Under the pieces are notes generated by a model. That model ran no database searches. It was given only the letters and a program-made list of their open reading frames with translations, and was not told the origin of the DNA. A stretch of DNA of 64,000 nt from Aquamicrobium sp. LC103 (GTDB lineage Bacteria > Pseudomonadota > Alphaproteobacteria > Rhizobiales > Rhizobiaceae), in the NCBI RefSeq assembly GCF_001014615.2, contig NZ_LBCQ02000008.1:1-64000 (forward strand). The letters are read 5' to 3'. The first letter of the stretch is position 1. Every line of letters begins with the position of its first letter. Positions 36,801-45,217 of the stretch are shown here, one piece after another. Both the position numbers and the translations under genes were made by a program.

Positions 36801-37004
36801 GTTCCGCTGGCGATCGCCAGCGGAGCCAGCGCGGCCAGCCAGAACGCCATCGGCACCGGCGTTCTCGGCGGCATGATCTCGGCCACCGTGCTCGCGATTT
36901 TCTTCGTCCCGGTTTTCTTCGTCTTCGTGATGAAGCTGTTCGGTCGGGGCAAGACGGAAACGGTCGTCCGGCGCGAGGACACGGTGCCGGCACCGGCGGA
37001 ATGA
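33864..37004 (+). CDS. RND efflux pump inner-membrane permease (AcrB/MexB, HAE1 type)
   Basis: This is a 1046-residue pump, the usual length for HAE1 transporters, with MAQFFIGRPIFAWVVAIFIM at the N-terminus and twelve membrane segments. The proton-relay Asp pair is at D407-D408 (GILVDDAIVVVENV), exactly as in AcrB, and the partner Lys is at K934 (GLSAKNAILIIEF). The gene follows the adaptor by nine bases. A perfect 15-base-pair hairpin lies 30 bases after the stop. The pump exports hydrophobic and amphiphilic drugs; specificity cannot be read from the sequence. Confidence 0.95.
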   Translation: MAQFFIGRPIFAWVVAIFIMLAGALAIPMLPVAQYPNVAPPQITVSTTYPGAAPEDIYQSVTRPIEEELNSVNGLIYFESTSDSSGMVQITATFQPGTDPAEASVDVQNAVRRVEARLPQVVAQQGLQIEEAGSSFLMFVGLVSEDGSVDPVGLGDYLNRNVAGELRRIDGVGRAQVFASQRAMRIWIDPDKMVGLNLSTADITNAIGSQNAQVAAGRIGAEPNPLTQQISATVLVRGQLSTPEEFGSIILRANPDGSTVRLSDVARIEVGAESYNFSTMINGKPGAGIGIQLSPAGNAMATSTAVRAKMEELAQFFPEGFEYVIPYDTSPFVAVSIEKVLHTLLEAILLVFAVMFLFLQKFRYTVIPTLVVPVALLGTTAVMLATGFSINVLTMFAMVLAIGILVDDAIVVVENVERIMAEEGLPPKEATRKAMTQISGAIVGITLVLTAVFVPMAFFPGAVGVIYQQFSLTMVVSILFSGFLALSLTPALCATFLKPIPAGHHERKGFFGWFNRGFDKTTRSYTSSVGWIVHRAGRFMVIYLALLAGLGWAFLQLPSSFLPNEDQGFLIVDIQAPPEASSNRTEQIIGQVAGIFEQEEAVNQTAFIKGFSFSGAGDNAGLAFITLKDWSERDAQNSADAIAGRANGALFQLKDAISFALSPPPIQGLGTSSGFTFRLQDRAGLGQEALAAAGQQLMTAASENPVLAGLRVEGMPDAAQVNLIVDREKANTFGVTFADINSTISANLGSAYVNDFPNSGRMQRVTVQAEAERRMKTEDLLSLNVRNAEGGMVPLSSFARIDWRMGPAQVVGYNGYPAIRIAGMAAPGFSSGAAIQEMERLASELPQGFGYEWTGQSLQEIQSGSQAPFLVGLTILFVFLLLAALYESWSIPISVMLVVPLGVIGSVVAVMWVGMPNDVYFKVGLITIIGLSAKNAILIIEFAKDLRAQGKPLLDATIEAAQLRFRPILMTSLAFTLGVVPLAIASGASAASQNAIGTGVLGGMISATVLAIFFVPVFFVFVMKLFGRGKTETVVRREDTVPAPAE

Positions 37005-37033
37005 GCGGCCGAGAGCCGGCCTGAACCGGAAAG

Positions 37034-37066
37034 CGGGGCCGCAACCTTCGAAAGGTTGCGGCCCCG
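37034..37066. terminator. Bidirectional terminator between the RND pump and acyltransferase genes
   Basis: CGGGGCCGCAACCTT (37034-37048) pairs perfectly with AAGGTTGCGGCCCCG (37052-37066) around a three-base loop. It sits between two convergent stops, and the flanks have only short T or A runs. Confidence 0.75.
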
Positions 37067-37073
37067 AATTCGT

Positions 37074-38186
37074 TCATCTGTTCCGCCATGCATAATCCGG
37101 CCTCTTCTCAACCGGCGCGTGCTGTCGCCGTCGCGACTGGTAGAAAGCGCCCTCGACATAGCGCGTGGCCAGCATCGACAGCGGAATTGCGAGCCCGAAC
37201 GTGCCGAAGCCGAGCAGTAGTGCATAGGTCGACCGTGGCAGGTCGAGCCCATTGAGCAGGTACATGGTTCCGTAGAGCGGAATCATGTGCAGCAGGTAGA
37301 GCGAATAGGAGATGCTTCCGAGGAAGAGCATCGGCTTCGTCTTGAAGCCGCGCGTGATGACGCCTTCCTGCCCAGCACGGTCCCGCACATAGAGCGCGGA
37401 GCCAAAGATGAATATCCACATGCCTATCGCGATGCTGAGCGCGCCGACGGCGAGTGCGGCGGCAAGGATCGTTGCTTTGTTGAGAAGCATCTGATCCTTC
37501 CAGGATCGGCGCCAGGCATAGTAGCTGGCGATGCCGGTCAGGAAGTAGATTGCAAAATGGCTCAGCGCTGCCTCGTTGGGCCACCGCGCCGCGAGATACC
37601 AGACGACCGCCAGTCCCGCGACTGCCATGATCCGCAATGCCAACCTCACGTCGTGAAGCAGCCAGAACAGCAATGGCGCGATGACGTAGAATTGGAACTC
37701 GGTCGAGATGTTCCATGCCTGGCCCAGAAAGGCATAGGCCCCCGAGGGGAGCCATTGGTGCGGGACGATGCCATGCGTCAGGCTCAGATGGCTCAGCACA
37801 TGCGCCGGCCATTGGGCGAAGCTCTCTTCGTAGATCGCAATCCGCCCGTCGTTCTTCGGACCGGGAAATTGGGCGGCCTGCAGGGCCTCGAAGGCAATGC
37901 CGGACATGGCCACCGAAAGGGCGAAGGCGAAGATATAGACCGGATAGATTCTCAGCAGGCGTCTTGAAAGATAGGGAAGATAGGCCTCGCGCCTGCGTGA
38001 CATCATGATGAATATGACGAAGCCGCTCATGATGCAGAAAATCTGCACGCGTATCAGCTCTCCGAAGAGCGGTTCGAAGACGCCGAGATTGCCTGCTTCA
38101 ATCCCTGCCGCAGGAAGCAGGTGGACGAAGACCACCCACACAGCCAGAAGACCGCGGATACCTTCAAGTTCGTCGATTCGAGCCAA
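37074..38186 (-). CDS. Acyltransferase-3 family membrane protein (OafA/YrhL type)
   Basis: This is an approximately 370-residue membrane protein with about ten hydrophobic segments. The N-terminal ELEGIRGLLAVWVVFVHLLP has the catalytic-type His of the family. RRLLRIYPVYIFAF and the GQAWNISTEFQFYVIAPLLF region follow, and SISYSLYLLHMIPLYG is near the C-terminus. Such proteins transfer acetyl or other acyl groups to surface or periplasmic polysaccharides. I prefer a TTG at 38186 (GGT about 7 bases upstream) because family members start just before this motif; the frame is open upstream to 38309. No polysaccharide genes adjoin it. Confidence 0.85.
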   Translation of the reverse strand: MARIDELEGIRGLLAVWVVFVHLLPAAGIEAGNLGVFEPLFGELIRVQIFCIMSGFVIFIMMSRRREAYLPYLSRRLLRIYPVYIFAFALSVAMSGIAFEALQAAQFPGPKNDGRIAIYEESFAQWPAHVLSHLSLTHGIVPHQWLPSGAYAFLGQAWNISTEFQFYVIAPLLFWLLHDVRLALRIMAVAGLAVVWYLAARWPNEAALSHFAIYFLTGIASYYAWRRSWKDQMLLNKATILAAALAVGALSIAIGMWIFIFGSALYVRDRAGQEGVITRGFKTKPMLFLGSISYSLYLLHMIPLYGTMYLLNGLDLPRSTYALLLGFGTFGLAIPLSMLATRYVEGAFYQSRRRQHAPVEKRPDYAWRNR

Positions 38187-38397
38187 TCTACGACCTTTCG
38201 GGTGAAATAGGCCCGCCCGCGAAAAGGGTAGAATGCTGCATTGCACAAGCGCAAGGACCGGCGGGCGAATAGTCCCGCCGTCGGGATCACTTTCCGCAGC
38301 CAGCGTCACAAGATTTGAAGCCGCGCCACAATTCGGCCTTCTCGCTGCAGCGCAGGCAATCCCAGATTGCCGGCGCTCGTGCTGATCGTGCTGCGGC

Positions 38398-39696
38398 CTA
38401 CATCGTGTTTGGCAGCAGAAGCGCGATGATCGGGAACGCGCAGATCAGGAAGAGCCTGATCAGGTCCGACAGGATGAAAGGCGCGACGCCGCGATAGATC
38501 GTGCCGAGCGATACATCGCGCGCCAGCGAATTTATGACGAAGACGTTCATGCCGATCGGCGGGGTGATCATCCCGAGCGTGCAGGTCATGACGATGACGA
38601 CGCCGAACCAGACCGGGTCGAAACCGAGCTGCATCATGGCGGGAAAGACGACGGGAATGGTGACCAGGATGATTGCCAGCTCATCCATCAACGCCCCGAG
38701 GATGATGTAGACGATGACGACGAGAAAGAGCACGCCATATGGCCCCACGGGGAGGTCGACCAGGAAGGCGACCATGTTCTGCGTCGTCTGGGTGATCGTC
38801 AGGAAATAGCCGAACAGGAACGCGCCGATGACGATGAGGAAGATCGCCGCGCTGGTCCGCAGCGACAGGATGAAGCATTCCAGAATCTGCTTCGGCCCCA
38901 GGCGTCCCTGAAGCACGCCGATGATGAGCGCGCCCATGGCGCCCATGCCGGCGGCCTCGGTGATGGTGAAGAGACCGCCATAGAGGCCGCCGATCACGAA
39001 CAGGAACAGCAAGAGGGCGGGCCAGATGGATCGGAGACTGGCAAACCGCTCGCTCCACGGTGCGGGTTCGAACTGCGGTACTTCGCCGGGCTTCAGCCGC
39101 ACGAGGATGCGAAGCGTTATCGCGTACATCAAGATGCCGAGGAGCCCCGGCAATATTCCGGCGATGAAGAGCCGGGTGACGTCTATGTTGGTGATGATGC
39201 CGTAGAGGACGAAGATCACCGAGGGCGGGATCATGATGCCGAGCGTTCCACCCGCCGCGATCATTCCGGTCGAGAGCTTGTCGCCGTAGCCGGCTTTCCT
39301 GAGTTCCGGCAGCGCGACCTGGGTCATCGTCGCGGCCGTGGCGACCGACGAGCCATTGATGGCTGCAAAGCCGCCACAGGTGACGATCGTCGCCAGCCCC
39401 AGGCCACCGCGCCAATGACCGAGCCATTTGCGGCTTGCCTCGAAGATATCGCGTGACATGCCTGAACCCGAGGCGAGGGCGCCCATCAGGATGAACATCG
39501 GCACGACCGATAGGTTGAAGTCCGTCACCGTCGAGAAGGGCGATTGGGAGAGCAGCCGAAACGCCGCCGACCAGCTTGTCAGCAGCCCGAACCCGCCGAC
39601 ACCGACGATCGCCATCGCGATGCCCACCGGCACGCGCAGGAACATCATGATGAAAAGCGCGACGAAGCCGCCGAATGCGACCAGTTCCTTATCCAT
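38398..39696 (-). CDS. TRAP transporter large permease (DctM type)
   Basis: This is a 432-residue membrane protein with about 12 membrane segments. It has the DctM marks FLRVPVGIAMAIVGVGGFGL near the N-terminus, AINGSSVATAATM (about 111-123), GTLGIMIPPSVIFVLYGIIT and the final MITPPIGMNVFVI. It uses an ion gradient to import an organic acid delivered by the binding protein. Its ATG overlaps the end of the small permease gene. Confidence 0.93.
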   Translation of the reverse strand: MDKELVAFGGFVALFIMMFLRVPVGIAMAIVGVGGFGLLTSWSAAFRLLSQSPFSTVTDFNLSVVPMFILMGALASGSGMSRDIFEASRKWLGHWRGGLGLATIVTCGGFAAINGSSVATAATMTQVALPELRKAGYGDKLSTGMIAAGGTLGIMIPPSVIFVLYGIITNIDVTRLFIAGILPGLLGILMYAITLRILVRLKPGEVPQFEPAPWSERFASLRSIWPALLLFLFVIGGLYGGLFTITEAAGMGAMGALIIGVLQGRLGPKQILECFILSLRTSAAIFLIVIGAFLFGYFLTITQTTQNMVAFLVDLPVGPYGVLFLVVIVYIILGALMDELAIILVTIPVVFPAMMQLGFDPVWFGVVIVMTCTLGMITPPIGMNVFVINSLARDVSLGTIYRGVAPFILSDLIRLFLICAFPIIALLLPNTM

Positions 39697-40165
39697 GATT
39701 GACCTCGGCGGTGGGCTGGAATGCACGCAGGAGAACGATGAGTGAGACGAAGGCGGTGGCGGCCACGCCGCAAATCGCAGTGAGGAAGAAGGGCCAAACG
39801 ACGACGCGCAGATCCGCCGTAACCTCTCCCGACGCAATGACGGAAGGCAGGCGATTGAAGAGCGCCCAGGCGAAGACGCAGAAGAAACCCGCCGTCAGGA
39901 CTGCGGCGAATATGTCGATGGCGCGCCGGACGGCTGGTCGCGAAACCTCCCACACGACGTCCACGGAGATGTGGCCGGCGCGATAGGTGGCGACCGTCAT
40001 GCCCCAGAGGATCGCGATGCCCTGGAGATAGCGTGCGAAATCGAAACCGTCGGGAAGATTCACCGAGAAGGCGTAGCGCAGGACGGCGGTGAGAAAGATG
40101 AGCACGGCGACGGCGGCAAGCGTCAGCCCCGCGACCGCCTCGATCGCCGAGAGAATGCGGTTCAT
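39689..40165 (-). CDS. TRAP transporter small permease (DctQ type)
   Basis: This is a 158-residue protein with four membrane segments. FLTAVLRYAFSVNLPDGFDF (about 24-43) and GMTVATYRAGHISVDVVWE (about 55-73) are typical of DctQ subunits. It overlaps the large-permease gene by eight bases and is separated from the binding-protein gene by 80 bases that hold a strong hairpin. Confidence 0.9.
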   Translation of the reverse strand: MNRILSAIEAVAGLTLAAVAVLIFLTAVLRYAFSVNLPDGFDFARYLQGIAILWGMTVATYRAGHISVDVVWEVSRPAVRRAIDIFAAVLTAGFFCVFAWALFNRLPSVIASGEVTADLRVVVWPFFLTAICGVAATAFVSLIVLLRAFQPTAEVNHG

Positions 40166-40191
40166 GGAAATATCTCCCCAGTGTTGAGCGA

Positions 40192-40235
40192 CGGCTCCGC
40201 GCGGGTCAGCTCATCCGGTCGACCCGCGTGAGCCG
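40192..40235 (-). promoter_or_regulatory. Strong intercistronic hairpin after the TRAP binding-protein gene
   Basis: CGCGGGTC (40200-40207) pairs with GACCCGCG (40221-40228). After a small bulge the stem extends with CGGCTC (40192-40197) and GAGCCG (40230-40235). There is no T-run. It may stabilise the binding-protein mRNA and reduce read-through into the permease genes. Confidence 0.6.
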
Positions 40236-40245
40236 GTGCGCTCGG

Positions 40246-41253
40246 CTAATTGACGTCCGCGCCTTCGGCTTCGAGGGCTTTTTCGAAGCTTTCGAACGCG
40301 GCCTGCGCGTCGGCGCCGGCAGTGCTGACCCAGTTCTGCTGGAGCGTGGCCGCGGCTTCCTTCCAGGCGGCGACTTCATCGGGCGTCAATTGATAGACGG
40401 AGTGGCCTTCCTTGGACTTCAGCTCCTCATGGCCCGCCTTCTCATGCTTGCTCCAGGTGCCGGCGATCTCTCCCGCCCAGGCATTGGAACAGTGCTCGTC
40501 CATGACCGCCTTCTGCGTATCCGACATGCGCCCGTAGGTGTCCTTGTTCATCAGCCAGGCGAAGCCGGAAACATAGAGCGGAGCGTCCATCGAATAGCTC
40601 ACGACCTTGTCGAGGCCGAAGATCATCGCCGATTCCCAGGGGAAGGTCACCGCATCCGCGACACCCGATTCCAGCGCCGAACGGCTCTCGGGTGCCGAGA
40701 CCCGGATGTTCGTTCCGCCCAGCCGCGCGACGAAATTAGCCATGGATGAGTTGGCCGAGCGAATCTTCATTCCCTTGATCTGGTCGGGCGTGCGGATCTC
40801 GGTCTTCGAGTGCAGCGTGCCCGGTTCGTGAACGAAGCCTAGGCAGAACTTCACATCGGACATCTCCTGTTCCGCGTAGCCGCGATACCACCCATCGAAA
40901 GCCTTCGAGCCTCCGACGCCATTTGCCACGGTGAAGGGAATCTGCACGGCTTCCGCCATCGGGAACCGTCCGGCCTGATAGCCGACATTGATGAAGACGA
41001 GATCGGCGATGCCGTCGCGTGCCATGTCGAAATGGTCGTTCGCGCGGCCGAGCTGCTCGGCGGGATAGAGCGTCATGGTGATCGAACCACCGCTCTTTTC
41101 CTTGATGGAGCTACTCCATGCCTCGAATGCCTCGTGCACGCCGTGCACGGGGGGCAGCCAGCTCGAGAACCGCAATTCGACGGGGGTGTCCTGCGCCGAG
41201 GCGGCACATGTTCCCAACATCAGCAAAACCGCGGACTTCGCTAGAATTTTCAT
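40246..41253 (-). CDS. TRAP transporter substrate-binding protein (DctP type)
   Basis: This is a 335-residue periplasmic protein. The ATG at 41253 has GGGAGAG upstream and opens a signal peptide cut after ASA at 20. The DctP fold is seen in LRFSSWLPPVHGVHEAFEAW (about 26-45), the PAEQLGRANDHFDMARDGIA stretch and GMKIRSANSSMANFVARLGG. A conserved Arg in the MKIRS region usually salt-bridges a substrate carboxylate. The neighbouring thiamine-diphosphate enzyme hints at a 2-oxo acid. Confidence 0.92.
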   Translation of the reverse strand: MKILAKSAVLLMLGTCAASAQDTPVELRFSSWLPPVHGVHEAFEAWSSSIKEKSGGSITMTLYPAEQLGRANDHFDMARDGIADLVFINVGYQAGRFPMAEAVQIPFTVANGVGGSKAFDGWYRGYAEQEMSDVKFCLGFVHEPGTLHSKTEIRTPDQIKGMKIRSANSSMANFVARLGGTNIRVSAPESRSALESGVADAVTFPWESAMIFGLDKVVSYSMDAPLYVSGFAWLMNKDTYGRMSDTQKAVMDEHCSNAWAGEIAGTWSKHEKAGHEELKSKEGHSVYQLTPDEVAAWKEAAATLQQNWVSTAGADAQAAFESFEKALEAEGADVN

Positions 41254-41333
41254 CTCTCTCCCTTTCTGTGACAAATGACCGTCCTCCTCGCACTGTTTTC
41301 AGCGCGTGGCAGCCTCCGGCTCTCGTGCCGGTT

Positions 41334-43088
41334 TCATGGCTTCACGCGGATCTCGACGAGCGCGTGCGTACGCTTCGTTTCGATATGGTCGATGGCCCGC
41401 TGCAGCACGGCGGGAAGATCCGCCGCGTCCGTGACGCTCGCCGCCCAGGCGCGGCTGGCCTCGGCGATCCGGACGAAGTCGGGCGTCGGCGACAGCGAGG
41501 TCAGCGGCATCGAATTTGCCTTCGCGGCATAGCCGTCCGGATAGATGCCGAGCACAGAGTGGCGAACCGCTCCCCATTCGCTGTTGTTGAGAATGAGGAT
41601 CAGGATCGGCAATTCCAGCGCTTCGGCGATCTGGTGGCAGGCCGGGGCGTTCGAGAACAGGTAGGAGCCGTCGCCCATCGTCGCGACTACGAGGCGTTCG
41701 CGGTTGGCGAGCGACATGCCGAGGGCCGCCGGAAACGACCATCCGAGCCCACCCGAATGCGGCTCCTGGTACCAGGAATTGGGTTGGTTCAGCGTCAGCG
41801 GGGCAAGCGGGCACCCGAGTTCCGAAAGGACGACCGCATCGTGCCCCTGGATGGCTTCGGAGAGGCACAGGCTGACATGATCCTTCGTTATCGGACCGCC
41901 GTCGGAGGCCGCCCCTTCGAGGGTTCGCGCCCGCGTCTGGCGGACACGTTCCTCCATCAGCGGCCGGCGTGCCTCGATCGAAGGCGAGGCATTGGTTCGC
42001 AGCGGCGCAAGGAGGCTGCGTAGGCCGAGCAGGCCGGCGGCCACGTCGGTGACGAGCGACAAATGCGAGGGGAAATGGCGGACTGGAAAGCGGCTGTAGA
42101 GGGGATCGCCGCCGAGGTGTATCACCTTGCAGTCCCGTCGCGGCTTGTGCACCGCCGGGGACCATGGTGCCAGGCAATCGATGACGAGGATGACGTCGGC
42201 TTCCTCGATATAGGGGGAGGGGTTCATTCCCGCCGACATCGGGTGGTCCGAAGCCATCGCCAGTTGGACAGCCCAGTACTGGACCACCGGAATTGCCCAG
42301 TCGCGAGCGATTTCCGCCAGTGCCTCGAACGCCTCGGCACTGCCGCAACCGCGTTGCGCGATGATCAGCGGTCGCTCGGCGGACGCCAGCAACTCTGCCG
42401 CCTGGGCGAGCGCGTCCGGATAGACGGTTGCCCGGGCGGGCTTTACGGAAAGCGGTGCGGCGAGGTCTGCATAGCTCACGCTCTCGCACAACGTCTCGCG
42501 CGGCAGGCTGACATAGACCGGGCCGGACGGAGTCGAATTGGCGATCGCATAAGCACGGTCGACGATTTCGGGCACCTGCTCGGGAAAGCGCAGCTCATAG
42601 TCCCATTTCGACGCCTCGCGGATCAGCGAATGCTGGTCGCGCATCTCCTGCCCCCAGCCGATCGGGACGGTTCTGGAACCGAGACGCCCCTCTTCCGTGG
42701 TAGGGGTCCGGCCGGAAAAGAGCAGCACGGGAACCTGTTCGGCCGCCGCGTTGAGCGCGCCCATCGCACAATTGGCAAGCCCGACATTCGTGTGCGCCAT
42801 AACGGCCTGCGCCTTGCCGGTGGCCAGGTAGTAGCCGTGCGCCATTCCCATTGCCGCCGATTCGTGCGGAATCACGATCGCCTTCGGCAACTCGATGTCT
42901 TTTGCCGACGCCTCCGCCAGGCCTTCGATGATGGGAGGGAAGTCGGTGCCCGAATTCGCGAAAATGTAATCCACGCCCACGGATTTCAGCCGCGCCAGAA
43001 GCGCGCCTCCCGCCGTCATCGTGACATCGGTCGTTTTCCCGTCTCGGGACGAGGAGCTGTCTTCGTGTGGATTTGCAGGAGGGAGCAT
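41334..43088 (-). CDS. Thiamine diphosphate-dependent enzyme (acetolactate synthase / 2-oxo-acid decarboxylase-like)
   Basis: This is a 584-residue three-domain enzyme. The N-terminal pyrimidine domain has the catalytic Glu in VIPHESAAMGMAHGYY (about 72-87). The central domain covers about 215-365, and the C-terminal diphosphate domain has the cofactor motif GDGSYLFSNAPACHQIAEAL ending in ILILNN. The family includes acetolactate synthase, benzoylformate and oxalyl-CoA decarboxylases; the sequence does not tell which reaction applies. It is the first gene of an operon with the TRAP transporter, 80 bases upstream of the binding-protein gene, and is divergent from an IclR regulator. That supports a catabolic role on an imported organic acid. 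Confidence 0.85.
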   Translation of the reverse strand: MLPPANPHEDSSSSRDGKTTDVTMTAGGALLARLKSVGVDYIFANSGTDFPPIIEGLAEASAKDIELPKAIVIPHESAAMGMAHGYYLATGKAQAVMAHTNVGLANCAMGALNAAAEQVPVLLFSGRTPTTEEGRLGSRTVPIGWGQEMRDQHSLIREASKWDYELRFPEQVPEIVDRAYAIANSTPSGPVYVSLPRETLCESVSYADLAAPLSVKPARATVYPDALAQAAELLASAERPLIIAQRGCGSAEAFEALAEIARDWAIPVVQYWAVQLAMASDHPMSAGMNPSPYIEEADVILVIDCLAPWSPAVHKPRRDCKVIHLGGDPLYSRFPVRHFPSHLSLVTDVAAGLLGLRSLLAPLRTNASPSIEARRPLMEERVRQTRARTLEGAASDGGPITKDHVSLCLSEAIQGHDAVVLSELGCPLAPLTLNQPNSWYQEPHSGGLGWSFPAALGMSLANRERLVVATMGDGSYLFSNAPACHQIAEALELPILILILNNSEWGAVRHSVLGIYPDGYAAKANSMPLTSLSPTPDFVRIAEASRAWAASVTDAADLPAVLQRAIDHIETKRTHALVEIRVKP

Positions 43089-43095
43089 GGCACCT

Positions 43096-43120
43096 TATTA
43101 CTATATTTGAAATCGTAATA
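43096..43120. promoter_or_regulatory. Candidate IclR-family operator
   Basis: TATTAC (43096-43101) and GTAATA (43115-43120) form an inverted repeat with further inner symmetry around 43108, directly upstream of the thiamine-diphosphate enzyme gene. The length and AT-rich centre fit IclR-family sites. A TTGACC at 43130 may be part of a rightward promoter. Confidence 0.45.
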
Positions 43121-43210
43121 TCTAAAAACTTGACCGCAACTCGGGAGCTTGTCAAGCTGCCTCTCGATTGCGAACAGTGAGGCGGTTTTTCCGCGCTTCA
43201 GGTCCCGGAA

Positions 43211-44005
43211 ATGGTCAGTCAGATAAACAATTCGATCGTGCGAGCTTTTCAGATCCTCGCGCTTTTCCAGCCAGGCCGGGAGGAGATCACGGCGGCGCTG
43301 CTGGCGGAAAAGCTGCGGATGAACGCGGTTACCGCGCATCGTTTTCTGCGCACGCTGGAATCGGTCGGTGCGTTGGTGGCGGTGTCGAAGGGCAGCTATC
43401 GGCTGGGTTTCACGCTCGCCGATCTCGGTGCGCGCGCCTCGGATCATGTCCATCTCGCCAGCGTGGTCCAGCCGGTGCTGGAGGCACTGACGCAGCGAGT
43501 TCAGGAAGGCTCTATGGCGACCATATTCGATGGCGAGATGGTCGTTTGCATCGCCAAGGCGGCCTCGGACAGGCCGCTCTTCGTCGACGTGCGGAAAGGA
43601 AGCCGGTTGGAGGCGTACGGTACGGCCCATGGCAAGCTCTGGCTCGCGCATCTGCCCAAGCCGCAGTTGGAGCGTTTTTTCGACAAGGTCGAATATCGAA
43701 AGCTGACGCCGGCCACCGCCGTGTCGAGGGCGCAACTCGAGCCGCAACTGGCGCGCATTCGCGAAGAGCGCGTTTCGTTCAACCGCGGCGAGCGCGAGCC
43801 CGACATCCACGGCGTCGCCGTGCCGGTTTTCTCACGCTCGGGAAGGATGGTCTGCGGACTTTCGATTTTCGGCCCGTCGAGTCGGCTGACCGAGGACGTG
43901 ATGACGGGCTATGTGGAACACCTGCGCAAGGCCGCGTCGGAAGTGGAGCGCCACCTCTATGGCGCTTTCGAAGACCGGGGAGGGGATGAAGGCGAGGCTG
44001 CGTGA
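43211..44005 (+). CDS. IclR-family transcriptional regulator
   Basis: This is a 264-residue regulator. The N-terminal winged helix is at about 5-60 (SIVRAFQILALFQPGREEIT, MNAVTAHRFLRTLESVGAL). The effector domain spans about 75-250 with TAHGKLWLAHLP, VSFNRGEREPDIHGVAVPVF and GLSIFGPSSRL. The family commonly senses aromatic or short organic acids. Divergent placement from the thiamine-diphosphate enzyme and TRAP genes suggests it controls them. Confidence 0.9.
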   Translation: MVSQINNSIVRAFQILALFQPGREEITAALLAEKLRMNAVTAHRFLRTLESVGALVAVSKGSYRLGFTLADLGARASDHVHLASVVQPVLEALTQRVQEGSMATIFDGEMVVCIAKAASDRPLFVDVRKGSRLEAYGTAHGKLWLAHLPKPQLERFFDKVEYRKLTPATAVSRAQLEPQLARIREERVSFNRGEREPDIHGVAVPVFSRSGRMVCGLSIFGPSSRLTEDVMTGYVEHLRKAASEVERHLYGAFEDRGGDEGEAA

Positions 44006-44023
44006 GTGCCGCCCCGCCGCGGT

Positions 44024-45217
44024 TCACCTTCCGGGCGGCGCCATCCATGCCGCCACGGGTAGGTAGCGGTCACGCTCACGCCAGAGCGCCGGCAGGGCAA
44101 GCAGCGCTATGGAAACGATCGCGACGAGCGTCTTCGTGGCCTGCGAGAATTCCGGCGTCCGCCCGTCGATGTAGTAGACTGCGTATACGATCGCGACATG
44201 CCAGACATAAACATGCAGGGAGTGCCGGCCGAGAAGCTGCAGGAACCGCAGCGAGAACACCCAGGTAACGGCAGCCGCCAGCTTTTGGACGGTTGGGCTG
44301 CGATGGCGCGGGCCGGCGATCAGCAGCCAGGCGAGGCCGACGGCGGCGGCGGCGAAGTTCATCAGGTAGACCGGACCGAAATCGGCGCGCACCTCCATGG
44401 CGGCGAACTTGCCGATCATGAAATCAGGCATCAGGCCGTGAGCGGTCAGGATCCTCAGCGGCAAGAAAAACAGGCAGACGGCAAGCGCGGCCAGGGGAAC
44501 GAAGTTCCTGTCGGGTGAGAAGATCTTGTGCCAGTCGATCCTGCGATCGGCCGTCAATGCGCCCGCGACGAGGGCGGAGAAGAACACGATCTGCCAGCCG
44601 AGCAGGTTGAAGCTCACGCGCACGCCCTGTTCGTCAGGCCCCATCGCAAGCGTGTTCAAGGGTTCGGTGAGGATGCGATGAAGGCCGAGCTGCCCCGCCA
44701 TCCAGAGGATCACGGAGCCGAGCATGATATGCATCCACTTCCCGTTCAGGCACAGCCAGATCAGTATCGGGGAGACGATCATGTAGATGATGTATTGCGG
44801 CAGGATGTCCATGAAGGTCGGCTGGAACACGAAGGTGGCGACCGCCAGCAGCCGCGTCGGATCGGCAAGGCTCGTGTCGCCCAGCCAGTTCCACCAGAGC
44901 GCGTAACCATCGGGAAGAACGAGCCGGGCGAGAAGTATCGCGATGATAACTCCCATCGCATAGCGGTAGAGTTCGAGTGCCCGCGACCAGATCTTGTTGC
45001 GGCCATCCGAGTAACCGTTCTTCACCATCTTGCGCGCATAGACCATCCCGACGAGGAGCCCGGAAAGAAATACGAATCCCTGCGCGTCTTCCACGAATGC
45101 AAATTGTCGATGGTTGACCTCGACAAGCCAATAGCCGCCGACGAACACCAGATGGTTGATGAGCATGAAGACGAGGAAATAACCCCGCATCCCGTCGATG
45201 ATGTCGAAGCGTTTCAT
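44024..45217 (-). CDS. opgC: OpgC-family membrane protein (periplasmic glucan succinyl/acyl transferase-like)
   Basis: This is a 397-residue membrane protein with about ten hydrophobic segments. The N-terminal RFDIIDGMRGYFLVFMLINH (about 3-22) and the AQGFVFLSGLLVGMVYARKM region (about 45-64) are characteristic of OpgC, with LLGRHSLHVYVWHVAIVYAV near the C-terminus. OpgC adds succinyl residues to osmoregulated periplasmic glucans. No glucan synthesis genes adjoin it, and the paralogous family is broad in rhizobia, so the acceptor is uncertain. It converges tail to tail with the IclR gene, with 18 bases between stops. Confidence 0.82.
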   Translation of the reverse strand: MKRFDIIDGMRGYFLVFMLINHLVFVGGYWLVEVNHRQFAFVEDAQGFVFLSGLLVGMVYARKMVKNGYSDGRNKIWSRALELYRYAMGVIIAILLARLVLPDGYALWWNWLGDTSLADPTRLLAVATFVFQPTFMDILPQYIIYMIVSPILIWLCLNGKWMHIMLGSVILWMAGQLGLHRILTEPLNTLAMGPDEQGVRVSFNLLGWQIVFFSALVAGALTADRRIDWHKIFSPDRNFVPLAALAVCLFFLPLRILTAHGLMPDFMIGKFAAMEVRADFGPVYLMNFAAAAVGLAWLLIAGPRHRSPTVQKLAAAVTWVFSLRFLQLLGRHSLHVYVWHVAIVYAVYYIDGRTPEFSQATKTLVAIVSIALLALPALWRERDRYLPVAAWMAPPGR

